The notes under the pieces were generated by a model. It ran no database searches, was not told where the DNA came from, and was given only the letters and a program-made list of their open reading frames with translations. The translations under genes were made by a program, and so were the position numbers. From assembly GCA_020250125.1 (NCBI GenBank), contig JADCEL010000049.1, positions 1 to 43,108 on the forward strand: a DNA stretch of 43,108 bases, written 5' to 3'. The DNA is from Rhodobacter sp. (GTDB lineage: Bacteria > Pseudomonadota > Alphaproteobacteria > Rhodobacterales > Rhodobacteraceae). Shown here piece by piece: positions 1-7,812 of the stretch (within the stretch, counting starts at the first letter, position 1; every line of letters starts with the position of its first letter).

Positions 1-155
1 GGGCCATCGCGTTTGAGATCTCGGTGCTTCTAAACGTGAACATACATGGAACAAAAGGGCGCTTCTGGTCGAGTTCTACGGCGAATTTCACCAGATTTCT
101 TCATGAACACGGCCTGACAGTTTCAAACGCGATTCCCCTGGATAGTGCACCCAGA

Positions 156-344
156 GGACCGACCGGAAACGCCCCGGTGGGGCGTTTCTGCGGTCCGATT
201 GCCGGAGGGCGCGAGCCCGCAGGCAACATGCCCCCCGCAAGCCTTGCGGCTGTAATCCGGCCGCGCCTGCCTGGGCTGGCGCGGAACGCGCCTGCCGGGG
301 GCAGGCAGGCGCGGCCGGATTTGACGCGGGTCAAATCCGGCAGG
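156..344 (+). repeat. Palindromic interspersed repeat, copy 1
   Basis: This is one copy of a repeat family found seven times in the window. It opens with a hairpin at 156-196: inner stem AAACGCCCC (167-175) pairs with GGGGCGTTT (179-187) and outer stem GGACCG (156-161) pairs with CGGTCC (191-196), leaving CCGGTGG at the tip. It closes with a palindrome at 315-340 whose arms are CCGGATTTGAC and GTCAAATCCGG. Between them lies GC-rich sequence with CAGGCGCGG motifs, homologous to the reverse complement of the copies at 24,261-24,790. The middle hairpin block of the longest copies is missing. No gene is supported in 1-363 apart from this element. Confidence 0.7.
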
Positions 345-363
345 AAAGAAACCGGCTGTTGGT

Positions 364-795
364 TCACCAACGGATCGACGAAGCGCCCTCGTGCTGCAGG
401 ACAGCCTTTGCGGCTTCGATCAGCGCCACGGGCGTTTCGGCTTCGCGGACCGATGCGATGGCTTCATCGACGGGCATCTTCAGAAAGTCGGCGATCTCGC
501 TATCTTTCTGAAGGATCTGGACGATACGCGCGCGCACATCGCCGGGCGACAGATCGGGACCGGGCTGCAGTTCCAATCGAACCGGACTCGGGTGCCAGGG
601 CAGCAAGCGATCCGGCAGCGTCACGTCGCAGATCGGGTGCACGTCAATGATGGTGCAGGTGGCCCCCGCAGCATCATAGCAAACTGCGTTGCGGAAGGTC
701 TGTATCGCCGACCTGGTCATCATCCATGGCTCGGACAGCGCGTCGTGCAACACTGAAAAGCCCCCATTCCAGATCATCAAACAGGGCGCTTTCAT
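364..795 (-). CDS. Conserved-looking hypothetical protein, 143 aa
   Basis: I do not recognise this protein. It has 143 residues, no signal peptide and no clear membrane segment. The first half contains a beta-rich stretch with several Cys (CYDAAGATCTIIDVHP, about 39-54). The second half looks helical and acidic. The ATG at 795 is preceded by GGAAAGG at a good distance, and a TATATA box inside a small palindrome lies just upstream (about 818-823), so the start is credible. It is transcribed leftward, behind the aminotransferase-side hairpin at 831-867, and so probably has its own promoter. Codon use matches the neighbours. Function unknown; I am fairly confident that it is a gene. Confidence 0.65.
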   Translation of the reverse strand: MKAPCLMIWNGGFSVLHDALSEPWMMTRSAIQTFRNAVCYDAAGATCTIIDVHPICDVTLPDRLLPWHPSPVRLELQPGPDLSPGDVRARIVQILQKDSEIADFLKMPVDEAIASVREAETPVALIEAAKAVLQHEGASSIRW

Positions 796-830
796 GTCTG
801 CCTTTCCGGGTTCGGCTTATATAGCCCGTC

Positions 831-867
831 AGGCCAGGTGGCCCCGCCACCGCCGGGCCACCTGGCC
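831..867. terminator. Strong hairpin between two leftward genes
   Basis: AGGCCAGGTGGCCC (831-844) pairs with GGGCCACCTGGCC (855-867) around a 10-base loop. It lies just downstream of the aminotransferase stop on the minus strand and upstream of the 364-795 gene. No U-tract follows, as is common in this GC-rich group, so termination is inferred from position and stem strength. Confidence 0.6.
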
Positions 868-884
868 AGTCCTGACCCAGGGGA

Positions 885-2282
885 TCAGGCGGCGGCCTTC
901 ATCATGCCTTCCAGTTTCAGGATCGCCAGGCATTCATCCAGCGATTTCCACGCGCGCGCGATCAGGATGTCGATTTCGGCGGGCGTGATGATCAGCGGCG
1001 GAGAGATGATCATCCGGTCGCCGACATGGCGCATGATCAGGTCATTGGCAAAGCAGCGTTCGCGGCAGCGATAGCCCACGGCACCCGCTTCCGAGGCGAA
1101 CTTTGCCCGGCTGGCCTTGTCCGGCGTCAGCGCGATGGAACCCATCAGCCCCACCAGCCTGGCCTCTCCCACCAGCGGATGATCGGTCAGCGCCTGCCAT
1201 TTGGCCGCCAGATAGGGGTGCGCCACGTCGCGCACATGGTCGATGATCTTTTCTTCTTCGATGATCCGCAGGTTTTCCAGCGCCACCGCAGCGGCCACCG
1301 GATGCCCGGAATAGGTATAGCCGTGGTTGAAATCCCCGGCCCCGCCCACGGTATTGGCCACCTCGTCACAGACAATCGACCCGCCGATCGGCAAGTAGCC
1401 AGATGACAGGCCCTTGGCGATGGTCATGATATGCGGGCGGATGCCAAAGGTCTGGCTGCCAAACCAGTTGCCGGTGCGCCCGAAGCCGGTAATCACCTCA
1501 TCCGCGATCAGCAGGATGCCGTATTTGTCGCAGATGCGCTGAATCTCGGGCCAGTAGGTGCCGGGCGGAATGATCACGCCGCCCGCGCCCTGCACCGGCT
1601 CGCCGATAAAGGCCGCAACCTTGTCAACGCCCAGTTCCAGAATCATCTCTTCCAGCTCGCGCGCCCGCAGCAGGCCGAAGTCTTCCGGGGTCATGTCGCC
1701 GCCTTCGGCATACCAGTGCGGCTGGCCGATATGAACGATCCCGCCGATCATGCCGCCATGCGCGTGGATCGGGGCCATGCCGCCCAGACTGCCGCCCCCC
1801 ATGGTAGAGCCGTGGTAGCCGTTCTTGCGGGCAATGATCACCGTCTTGTCCGGCTGACCCTTGATCGCCCAGTAGCGGCGCACCAGGCGGATGTTGGTGT
1901 CATTGGCCTCCGACCCCGATCCGGCAAAGAACACATGGTTCAGATCGCCGGGTGCCAGTTCGGCAAGTTTCGCGGCAAGGGCGATGGCAGGTACATGGGA
2001 TGTCTGGAAGAAGGTGTTGTAATAGCTGAGCTCTTCCATCTGGCGCGCGGCCGCCTGCGCAAGTTCCCTGCGACCGTAACCGATGTTGACGCACCACAGC
2101 CCCGCCATGCCGTCGATGATCCGGTGGCCTTCGCTGTCGGTCAGCCACACGCCCTTGCCCTGCGTCATCACCCGCACGCCCTTGGCAGCCAGTTCGGCCC
2201 CGGCAGTGAAGGGGTGCATGTGATGCGCCGCATCCAGCGCCTGCAATTCGGCCGTCGGCATATGGTTGGTGATCTTGTTCAT
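885..2282 (-). CDS. Class III aminotransferase (putrescine/polyamine-pyruvate type)
   Basis: A 465-residue fold-type I PLP aminotransferase that moves an amino group from an omega-amine such as putrescine, or from beta-alanine or a related amine, to pyruvate. PLP motifs are visible: GSGSEANDTN at 121-130, the cofactor-binding Asp in LIADEV (D261), and the Schiff-base Lys in TIAKGLSSGYLP (K290). Overall sequence is closest to the SpuC/YhxA-like omega-amino-acid pyruvate group. I start at 2282 (MNKITNHM) rather than at the longer frame to 2327, because a GGGGA sits upstream and the extra 15 residues do not resemble the family. The gene follows a GntR regulator on the same strand, and paired TGATCAAATT sites lie in the gap, suggesting regulation by that protein. 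The exact amine substrate cannot be read from sequence. Confidence 0.9.
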   Translation of the reverse strand: MNKITNHMPTAELQALDAAHHMHPFTAGAELAAKGVRVMTQGKGVWLTDSEGHRIIDGMAGLWCVNIGYGRRELAQAAARQMEELSYYNTFFQTSHVPAIALAAKLAELAPGDLNHVFFAGSGSEANDTNIRLVRRYWAIKGQPDKTVIIARKNGYHGSTMGGGSLGGMAPIHAHGGMIGGIVHIGQPHWYAEGGDMTPEDFGLLRARELEEMILELGVDKVAAFIGEPVQGAGGVIIPPGTYWPEIQRICDKYGILLIADEVITGFGRTGNWFGSQTFGIRPHIMTIAKGLSSGYLPIGGSIVCDEVANTVGGAGDFNHGYTYSGHPVAAAVALENLRIIEEEKIIDHVRDVAHPYLAAKWQALTDHPLVGEARLVGLMGSIALTPDKASRAKFASEAGAVGYRCRERCFANDLIMRHVGDRMIISPPLIITPAEIDILIARAWKSLDECLAILKLEGMMKAAA

Positions 2283-2356
2283 GGCATCCCCGGAATGTCT
2301 GGCCGGTGCCCGGGACACTGCATGCACGCAGGCCCCGGCAACCGGGATGTCCGGAT

Positions 2357-2398
2357 AATATGATCAAATTATCCGCGATGCAAGAATTTGATCAAATT
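2357..2398. promoter_or_regulatory. Paired operator-like sites upstream of the aminotransferase
   Basis: Two copies of TGATCAAATT occur here: 2361-2370 and a perfect 14-bp palindrome AATTTGATCAAATT at 2385-2398. Their centres are about 26 bp apart. The second site overlaps the stop codon of the GntR gene. A third copy lies upstream of that gene (3072-3081). An AT-rich palindrome repeated only at these two promoters of a regulator-target pair is what a FadR-subfamily GntR operator would look like; binding is inferred. Confidence 0.55.
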
Positions 2399-3051
2399 TT
2401 TCCCGAGGCGAGCGCCGCCCGCACCTGATCCACACCCTGGGCAATGTCATTGCGGATGGCCTGGCCCAGCGCCATGGCATCGCCGGCCCTCATCGCTGCC
2501 AGCGCCTCGCCGTGGCGGTCGGGCAGGCTTTCCGTGCCGAAGCGGGCGCAGACGACCCGCAGCGAAGGACCGAACCGCAGCCACAGCGACTGTGCGATGT
2601 CCAGCAGCACCCCGGCATCAGCGCAATCGTACAGGGTGAAGTGGAACCGGTGATTGCCGGCAAGATACCCCGGCACGTCCCCGTCGCGGATCGCCCGGTC
2701 CACGCCCTTGTCCAGCGCCTCCAGCCGGTCGATGATCGCGGGGTTCAGCCGGGGGGCCGCAAGTTCCGCCAGGCGCGGCTCGATGGTCAGTCGCGCAAAG
2801 GCAATCTGATCCAGCAAGGCAGGGGTCAGATGCGGCACCAGAACGCGCCGGTTGCCCTGAAGCGTCAGCGCCCCTTCGGCGATCAGGCGCCGGATTGCCT
2901 CGCGCACCGGGGTCATGCCCGCATCAAGATCGCTGACCAGCCCCTGGATTGTCACCGGCTGGCCGGGCTGAAGATGCCCGAACAGCACCATGTCCCGCAG
3001 CCGGGCACAGGTCAGCTCATGTGTGGGTATTTTGCGGTCCTGCGCGGTCAT
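2392..3051 (-). CDS. GntR-family regulator with FCD domain
   Basis: A 219-residue regulator. The N-terminal winged helix (about 10-75) includes the family motif MTPVREAIRRLIAEGAL at 46-62, and the C-terminal half (about 80-210) is an all-helical FCD ligand domain with candidate metal-binding His at 134, 137 and 180. The open frame extends upstream to 3411, but those residues are low-complexity and unlike the family; ATG 3051 has AGGGC upstream and gives normal FadR-subfamily length. It lies upstream of and codirectional with the aminotransferase and probably regulates it and itself through TGATCAAATT sites. Its 3' end is itself part of one of these palindromes. Ligand unknown, plausibly an amine or its carboxylic product. 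Confidence 0.85.
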   Translation of the reverse strand: MTAQDRKIPTHELTCARLRDMVLFGHLQPGQPVTIQGLVSDLDAGMTPVREAIRRLIAEGALTLQGNRRVLVPHLTPALLDQIAFARLTIEPRLAELAAPRLNPAIIDRLEALDKGVDRAIRDGDVPGYLAGNHRFHFTLYDCADAGVLLDIAQSLWLRFGPSLRVVCARFGTESLPDRHGEALAAMRAGDAMALGQAIRNDIAQGVDQVRAALASGKI

Positions 3052-3069
3052 CTTTGCCCTGCCTGCGGA

Positions 3070-3082
3070 TATGATCAAATTA
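3070..3082. promoter_or_regulatory. Operator-like site upstream of gntR
   Basis: ATATGATCAAATT lies 20-30 bases upstream of the regulator start and matches the two sites at 2357-2398. This fits autoregulation. The assignment rests only on recurrence of the motif. Confidence 0.45.
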
Positions 3083-3841
3083 GGCCGCCCTGCGGACAGG
3101 ATCAAGGACAGATGGCCGCGACCATGCTGACGCGACCCCGTCCGGACCGCCATGGTTGACACCAGACAGCGAGGGGCACAGGCCATGCAAATCATCATGC
3201 CAGGGGACGGGCGATCATGCCGTCCGGCCGGCCCGTGCCGCGGATAAGGGTGATCCCGCATCCCCGGTTCTTTCCGTTTCTGGCCCTGCTGTTCTGCAGC
3301 ATTGACGGGGCATCGGGCTTCATGACACCGCAAGGGGCGGTTGTGGCCGGTTTCAGCATCGCCGCCTTTGGCTTCATCGCGGCCGGCATCCCGCTGTTCC
3401 TGCAGGATCAACCCGAAGACCTGCGGCGGCGCGGCGCGCGTGACGATGGCGGTCGCGTCTTTCTTGTGCTGGCCCCGGCCATCGTTCTGGCCTTGATCAG
3501 AGGGTCAATCCGCAACTTGGTGTTCCGGCGCATCAGATCGCGCAGGCACAACCATGATCCCGGTCTCAGGCGCGTTCTGAATGCTGGGGCCGAACCGATT
3601 GAGCCCGGCCTGCCACCCATCGGTCTGCGCGCCCGTCATCAATCCCATGCCTTCACAAGGGCCGAAGGTGCGGCATCGCGCCCATCCCTGCGCGCAGGCA
3701 AGGCGGGCGGTTGCTGCGCCACCTTCTGATATCCGTGCCCGTCCTCAGGAAGAACCGGTCACGCGGCAGCGAAGCTGTGCCCGGATCACGACACCGCAGT
3801 TAAGGCTTGAATGCGGCCCTTCGGCAGGGTCAAATGCCGTG
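3083..3841. other. Region without a recognisable gene
   Basis: This 760-base stretch separates the gntR promoter from the adenine deaminase. The best open frame, 3217-3729 on the plus strand (170 codons), starts with two hydrophobic runs (about residues 18-35 and 42-62) and then becomes Arg-rich and compositionally odd. I recognise no family. On the minus strand about 3405-3620 reads as protein-like in short pieces interrupted by stops, which may be a decayed gene. The segment just before 3842 presumably holds the ade promoter, but I see no clear -35/-10 pair. Confidence 0.3.
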
Positions 3842-5650
3842 ATGAAACATGCCCCCTTGCTGTCCTGGGCCGATTGCGCCCCCCGCCTCGTCGCCGTTGC
3901 CGCCGGTCGTGCAGCCGCCGATCTGGTCATCACCGGTGGCACGCTGGTGAACGTGCAAAGCCGCGAGGTTCTGCCGGGCTGGCAGGTGGCCGTGGCCGAG
4001 GGACGGTTTGCCTATGTCGGGCCGGATGCCGCGCATTGCATCGGGCCGCAGACCAGGGTCGTCGATGCCACGGGACACTTCCTGATCCCCGGACTGTGCG
4101 ACGGGCACATGCACATCGAATCCGGCATGCTGACCCCGGCGGAGTTCGCCGCTGCCGTGATCCCGCATGGCACGACGACGATCTTCCACGACCCGCACGA
4201 GATTGCCAATGTCCTTGGCCTGCGCGGCGTGCGGATGATGCATGACGAGGCGCTTTTGCAGCCGATCAACATTTTCACCCAGATGCCGTCCTGCGCGCCT
4301 TCCGCCCCGGGGCTGGAGACGACGGGGTTCGAGATCGGCCCTGATGATGTGGCCGAGGCGATGCGCTGGCCGGGGATCATCGGGCTGGGCGAGATGATGA
4401 ACTATCCCGGCGTCATCAATGGCAGCCAGCAGATGCTGGAGGAAATCGCGGCCACGATGCGGGCGGGCAAGGTGGTGGGCGGCCATTATGCCAGCCCCGA
4501 CCGGGGCATTCCGTTCCACGCCTATGTCGCGGGCGGGCCATCGGACGACCATGAGGGCACGCGGGAACAGGATGCGATTGACCGGGTCCGGCAGGGGATG
4601 CGGTCGATGCTGCGGCTCGGCTCTGCCTGGTATGACATCGAAAGCCAGATCACCGCGATCACCGAAAAGGGCCTCGATCCGCGCAACTTCATCCTGTGCA
4701 CCGATGATTGCCATTCCGGCACGCTGGTGCATGACGGGCACATGAACCGCGCGCTGCGCCACGCCATCGCCTGCGGCTGCGATCCGCTGATCGCGATCCA
4801 GATGGCCACGATCAACACCGCCACCCACTTCGGGCTTGAACGCGAATTGGGTTCCATCGCGCCGGGGCGGAGGGCGGATGTGATTCTGACCACTGATCTG
4901 CGGATGCTGCCCATCGATGCGGTCTATGCGCGCGGCGTGAAGGTGGCCGAAGCCGGGCACCTGACTGTGGCCTGCCCGCATTACGACTGGCCCGCCGATA
5001 CGCGTGCCACCGTGCGGATGGGCCGGGGGAAGACGGACGGGGATTTTGCGATTCCCGCCCCTGCCGGAGGCAAGCCTGTCACGGCGCGGGTGATCGGGGT
5101 GGTCGGGAATCAGGCCCCGACAAAAGCCCTTACGATGGACCTGGCAGTAACGGACGGGCTGGTCGGGGCGCAGGGTGACGTCGCCCAGATTGCCCTTGTC
5201 GAACGGCACCGGGCGACGGGGCAGGCCGTAAACGCCTTTGTCTCGGGCTTTGGCTACCGGGGCCGGATGGCGCTGGCCTCGACCGTGGCGCATGACAGCC
5301 ACCACATGATCGTCGTCGGCACCGACCGCACCCAGATGGCGCTGGCCGCGAACCGGCTGGCGGCGGTCGGGGGCGGCGTCACCCTTTGGCGCGACGGGCT
5401 GGAACTGGCGCTGGTCGAGTTGCCCATCGCGGGCCTGATGTCTGACCGCCCGGCGCGGGAGGTGGCCGACAAGGCACAAGCGCTGGTCGCCGCGATGGCT
5501 GACTGCGGCTGCACCCTGAACAACGCCTTCATGCAGCATTCCCTGCTGGCGCTGGTGGTCATCCCGGAACTGCGCATCTCCGACAAGGGCCTGATCGACG
5601 TGACGCGGTTTGCGGTGTCGGACCTGTTCGTGACGGGCGGCAAACCATGA
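3842..5650 (+). CDS. ade: Adenine deaminase
   Basis: A 602-residue amidohydrolase converting adenine to hypoxanthine and ammonia in the cytoplasm (AdeC/COG1001 family, usual length about 570-600). Metal-site motifs are intact: PGLCDGHMHIESG (about 83-95), HDPHE (116-120), GEMMNYPG (183-190, E184) and CTDDCHSG (286-293). The C-terminal domain ends with the usual region containing TLNNAFMQHSLLALVVIPELRISDKG. I place the start at ATG 3842 although the frame is open to 3581, because the upstream residues are unlike the family; a GTG one codon earlier is possible. It stands alone, but the window also carries adenosine deaminase, tdk, upp, cdd, deoA and deoB, so purine and pyrimidine salvage is well represented. 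Confidence 0.95.
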   Translation: MKHAPLLSWADCAPRLVAVAAGRAAADLVITGGTLVNVQSREVLPGWQVAVAEGRFAYVGPDAAHCIGPQTRVVDATGHFLIPGLCDGHMHIESGMLTPAEFAAAVIPHGTTTIFHDPHEIANVLGLRGVRMMHDEALLQPINIFTQMPSCAPSAPGLETTGFEIGPDDVAEAMRWPGIIGLGEMMNYPGVINGSQQMLEEIAATMRAGKVVGGHYASPDRGIPFHAYVAGGPSDDHEGTREQDAIDRVRQGMRSMLRLGSAWYDIESQITAITEKGLDPRNFILCTDDCHSGTLVHDGHMNRALRHAIACGCDPLIAIQMATINTATHFGLERELGSIAPGRRADVILTTDLRMLPIDAVYARGVKVAEAGHLTVACPHYDWPADTRATVRMGRGKTDGDFAIPAPAGGKPVTARVIGVVGNQAPTKALTMDLAVTDGLVGAQGDVAQIALVERHRATGQAVNAFVSGFGYRGRMALASTVAHDSHHMIVVGTDRTQMALAANRLAAVGGGVTLWRDGLELALVELPIAGLMSDRPAREVADKAQALVAAMADCGCTLNNAFMQHSLLALVVIPELRISDKGLIDVTRFAVSDLFVTGGKP

Positions 5651-5939
5651 CCGGCACCCCGGGAATTCCCCCCGGTTGACCGCCACCGGCAGATCAGCGC
5701 ACAAAGGCCCGCCTGCAAGGCCGCCTGTGGCCATGGGCTGCTGTCAGCCCGGCGGATCAATTCTGGTTGCTGTGACATTATAGAGGGGCACCCCGATTTT
5801 CACCTTTCCCGCTCGCGGGGGGGCCGGCCCGGATGCCAGGGTGGGACGGATGCTGCGATGGGGCGGTGTTGTTTGCCCTGCGGCCTTCGGTGCCTGGCCT
5901 GTCGCGCGTGGCGTTTCTTGGTCTGGCGGCCTGATTTCC

Positions 5940-7021
5940 TTGCCCGGCTGTCAGGCCGGACAGGGGGCAAGGCGGCGGGACGGCGCATGTTGCAGGCCAG
6001 GTTTTCATCCCGATCTCTGCCCTGGCCCGCATCATGCCGATCATGCGCGCCAAGGTGCCGCCCATGTCATTGGTCTGCGCGCCAAAGACCTGCCCGACAC
6101 CTGCGCGCACCGGGGAACCGGCCCGGTTGCTGCCCTTGGCCTGTTCGGTCAGCAGCTTGCTGCGCTTGCCTGTGCGGTGAATCCGGCTCCGGAGCTTTTG
6201 CGCGTGCAGCTTCGCCTGCGTCTTCTCACAGCGGCAGGGAGCATCCGCCCACGCGCCAAGGCCGGCATTGCCCTGCATCAGCAGGTGATCCACCGCCTGG
6301 CTGTCGTGCCCTGCGGCACCGGTGACAGGGCAGCGCCGCACAGGTTTGTGCCCCCGCGCCACGTTCCCATGGGTCTTGCAGCCGCACTGTGACGTGCCGT
6401 GCTTCCTTGGTCCGGCGCGCGTCACCATCCTTCTGCGATCGCTTGGCAGGTTCGTCGGCCCGGCCCTCCGGCGTCTCTTGCGCCTTGATCGCAGTGTTTT
6501 GCCTGCGTCTGTTGTGGTTGCGGGGCATTGGCACGATCCCTCGCGGGCATGCTTGAACCAGGGGCGCATGCCCGCTCGACATCCATGATCTGCCCGCCCC
6601 GCGCCATCCGGCCCTGCCGCGCCGGATGGCCGTCCGATTGCCTGAACAGCGCCGCCACCAGACCCGCCTGCGCCAGCCCCCCGCGACAGAGCCGGACCGT
6701 CTTTGCGTCGGGCACAGGGGCCTCCGGCCGAAGGCCGGGGACCCGCATGAACGACAGCCGCCCGCGCAGCTGATACCCGGTCCGGTCATCCGGAAGCTTG
6801 CAGAGCACGCTCAGGACCGGCGGTCTGACCATCCCAACCGCATCCATCGGCTTGCGCCCCGCGCGGGATTTCCGGCCCCCTTCCGCTTTGCGCCGCACCC
6901 GTTCCGGCACAGGCCGGAACGCCTTCCACAGCACGACGGCGGTGATCCCGGCCAACGGATCCATCTTCGCATCCAGGCTCGCGCAACCATCAGAACAATC
7001 AAGGAAACCCGTTTGCGGCAT
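5940..7021 (-). pseudogene. Frameshifted IS5-family transposase
   Basis: Decayed transposase read right to left in at least three frames. From ATG 7021 one frame gives MPQTGFLDCSDGCASLDAKM and continues to GGQIMD near 6583, typical of the N-terminal half. A second frame supplies NTAIKAQETPEG and AKRSQKDGDARRTK. A third (about 6410-5990) supplies DSQAVDHLLMQGNAG, KLHAQKLRSRIHRTGKRSK and VFGAQTNDMGGTLARMIG, and a last shift gives NMRRPAALP near 5988. Intact relatives encode about 340-360 residues in one frame. At the first break there is an inserted hairpin with arms GCGGGCATGC (6543-6552) and GCATGCCCGC (6566-6575). Residues normally acidic in the DDE core cannot be paired reliably across the shifts. 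The element is not functional; I could not identify its terminal inverted repeats. Confidence 0.85.
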
Positions 7022-7129
7022 GACAACCGGCCTCCGCCTTATGAAGCGACGGCGACGCCTGTCGCCCCCCCTTGCGCTTTGCGCCGCGCCGCCCCGTGCC
7101 GCGATCTTGTCCCTGCCGTGAATTTCGCC

Positions 7130-7158
7130 TTGTTTCCCCTCCACCATCCCTGCTAGAG
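7130..7158 (+). promoter_or_regulatory. Candidate promoter of tRNA-Ser
   Basis: TTGTTT (7130-7135) is followed after 17 bases by CTAGAG (7153-7158), eight bases before the tRNA 5' end. Spacing and position are right for a housekeeping promoter; the -10 match is only moderate. Confidence 0.45.
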
Positions 7159-7166
7159 CCACAGTC

Positions 7167-7256
7167 GGAGACGTGGCCGAGTGGTCGAAGGCACACCCCT
7201 GCTAAGGGTGCAGACGGGGAACCGTCTCGAGGGTTCGAATCCCTTCGTCTCCGCCA
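7167..7256 (+). tRNA. tRNA-Ser (anticodon GCU)
   Basis: A 90-base class II tRNA. The acceptor arm pairs GGAGACG (7167-7173) with CGTCTCC (7246-7252), followed by the discriminator G and an encoded CCA. The anticodon loop reads CTGCTAA with anticodon GCT, so it reads AGC/AGU serine codons. The long variable arm (GACGGGGAACCGTC) is characteristic of serine, and the T-arm GGGTTCGAATCCC is canonical. The last 16 bases, CCCTTCGTCTCCGCCA, recur exactly at 9191-9206. The tRNA has no terminator directly downstream; a good one lies 1,977 bases away, beyond that second copy. Confidence 0.97.
7241..7256 (+). repeat. att-like direct repeat, proximal copy
   Basis: CCCTTCGTCTCCGCCA, forming the 3' part of the tRNA-Ser T-stem and acceptor stem plus CCA. 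It is identical to 9191-9206. Confidence 0.8.
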
Positions 7257-7296
7257 ACGCGACCCTGATCCAACCTTCTCTGGGCTCGATGGATCG

Positions 7297-7812
7297 TTAC
7301 CTGGTTTCTTGGCGAAAGAATTCAAAGGGCTTTTCATCCTGACCAGTGAGGCAGCGCACCCGTATCGGGGGCAGCATGTCGAGATCTGCCGGATCATAGG
7401 CCGTATCTTCGGCTAACGCGATGTCCGTCAGCGTTCCGTAGGCGACATCTATGAACGCGAAATCGGAACTGCGAAAAGCATATGTGTCGAGGATACGAGA
7501 GTACTGCGGAAGATTATGACGCCAGGGAAATCTAATGGTCAGCAAGATCGTAGTGGTGTCGCAGTAGCCCATCCAAGCCAACTGAAACGGGATTGGATCA
7601 TTCGCCCCTTCTCCCTCAAACTCATGGCCCTTTCGCAGTCCCGTAACTTTGTCGGCAAGACCAATGGCAAAACGGTTATCGCCAACGGGCCGGAGTTCGA
7701 CTCGGAGTTCAGGCGTCTCCACGGTTGAACCATCGTAAGTGGTCTGACCGATAGCGTGGGTAGCATGGCCCATCAGAATGATCAGCGCGAAGTGCGACAT
7801 GCTGCGTTTCAT
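7297..7812 (-). CDS. Small exported protein, candidate immunity partner
   Basis: A 171-residue protein I cannot place in a family. The N-terminus (MKRSMSHFALIILMGHATHA) has two basic residues then a hydrophobic core and reads as a Sec signal peptide cut near residue 20-23; there is no lipobox Cys, so a soluble periplasmic protein is expected. The mature part is about 148 residues, beta-rich, with two Cys (in MGYCDTT and IRVRCLTG) that could form a disulfide. Its start overlaps the stop of the MuF/GH19 gene by four bases (ATGA), so the two are translationally coupled. A periplasmic partner coupled to a peptidoglycan-degrading enzyme suggests an immunity or inhibitor role; this is inference from context and topology only. 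Confidence 0.75.
   Translation of the reverse strand: MKRSMSHFALIILMGHATHAIGQTTYDGSTVETPELRVELRPVGDNRFAIGLADKVTGLRKGHEFEGEGANDPIPFQLAWMGYCDTTTILLTIRFPWRHNLPQYSRILDTYAFRSSDFAFIDVAYGTLTDIALAEDTAYDPADLDMLPPIRVRCLTGQDEKPFEFFRQETR

Noticed and set aside
3830..5734. Long minus-strand frame opposite adenine deaminase
   Set aside because: Shadow of the ade codons; no family resemblance and no ribosome binding site.
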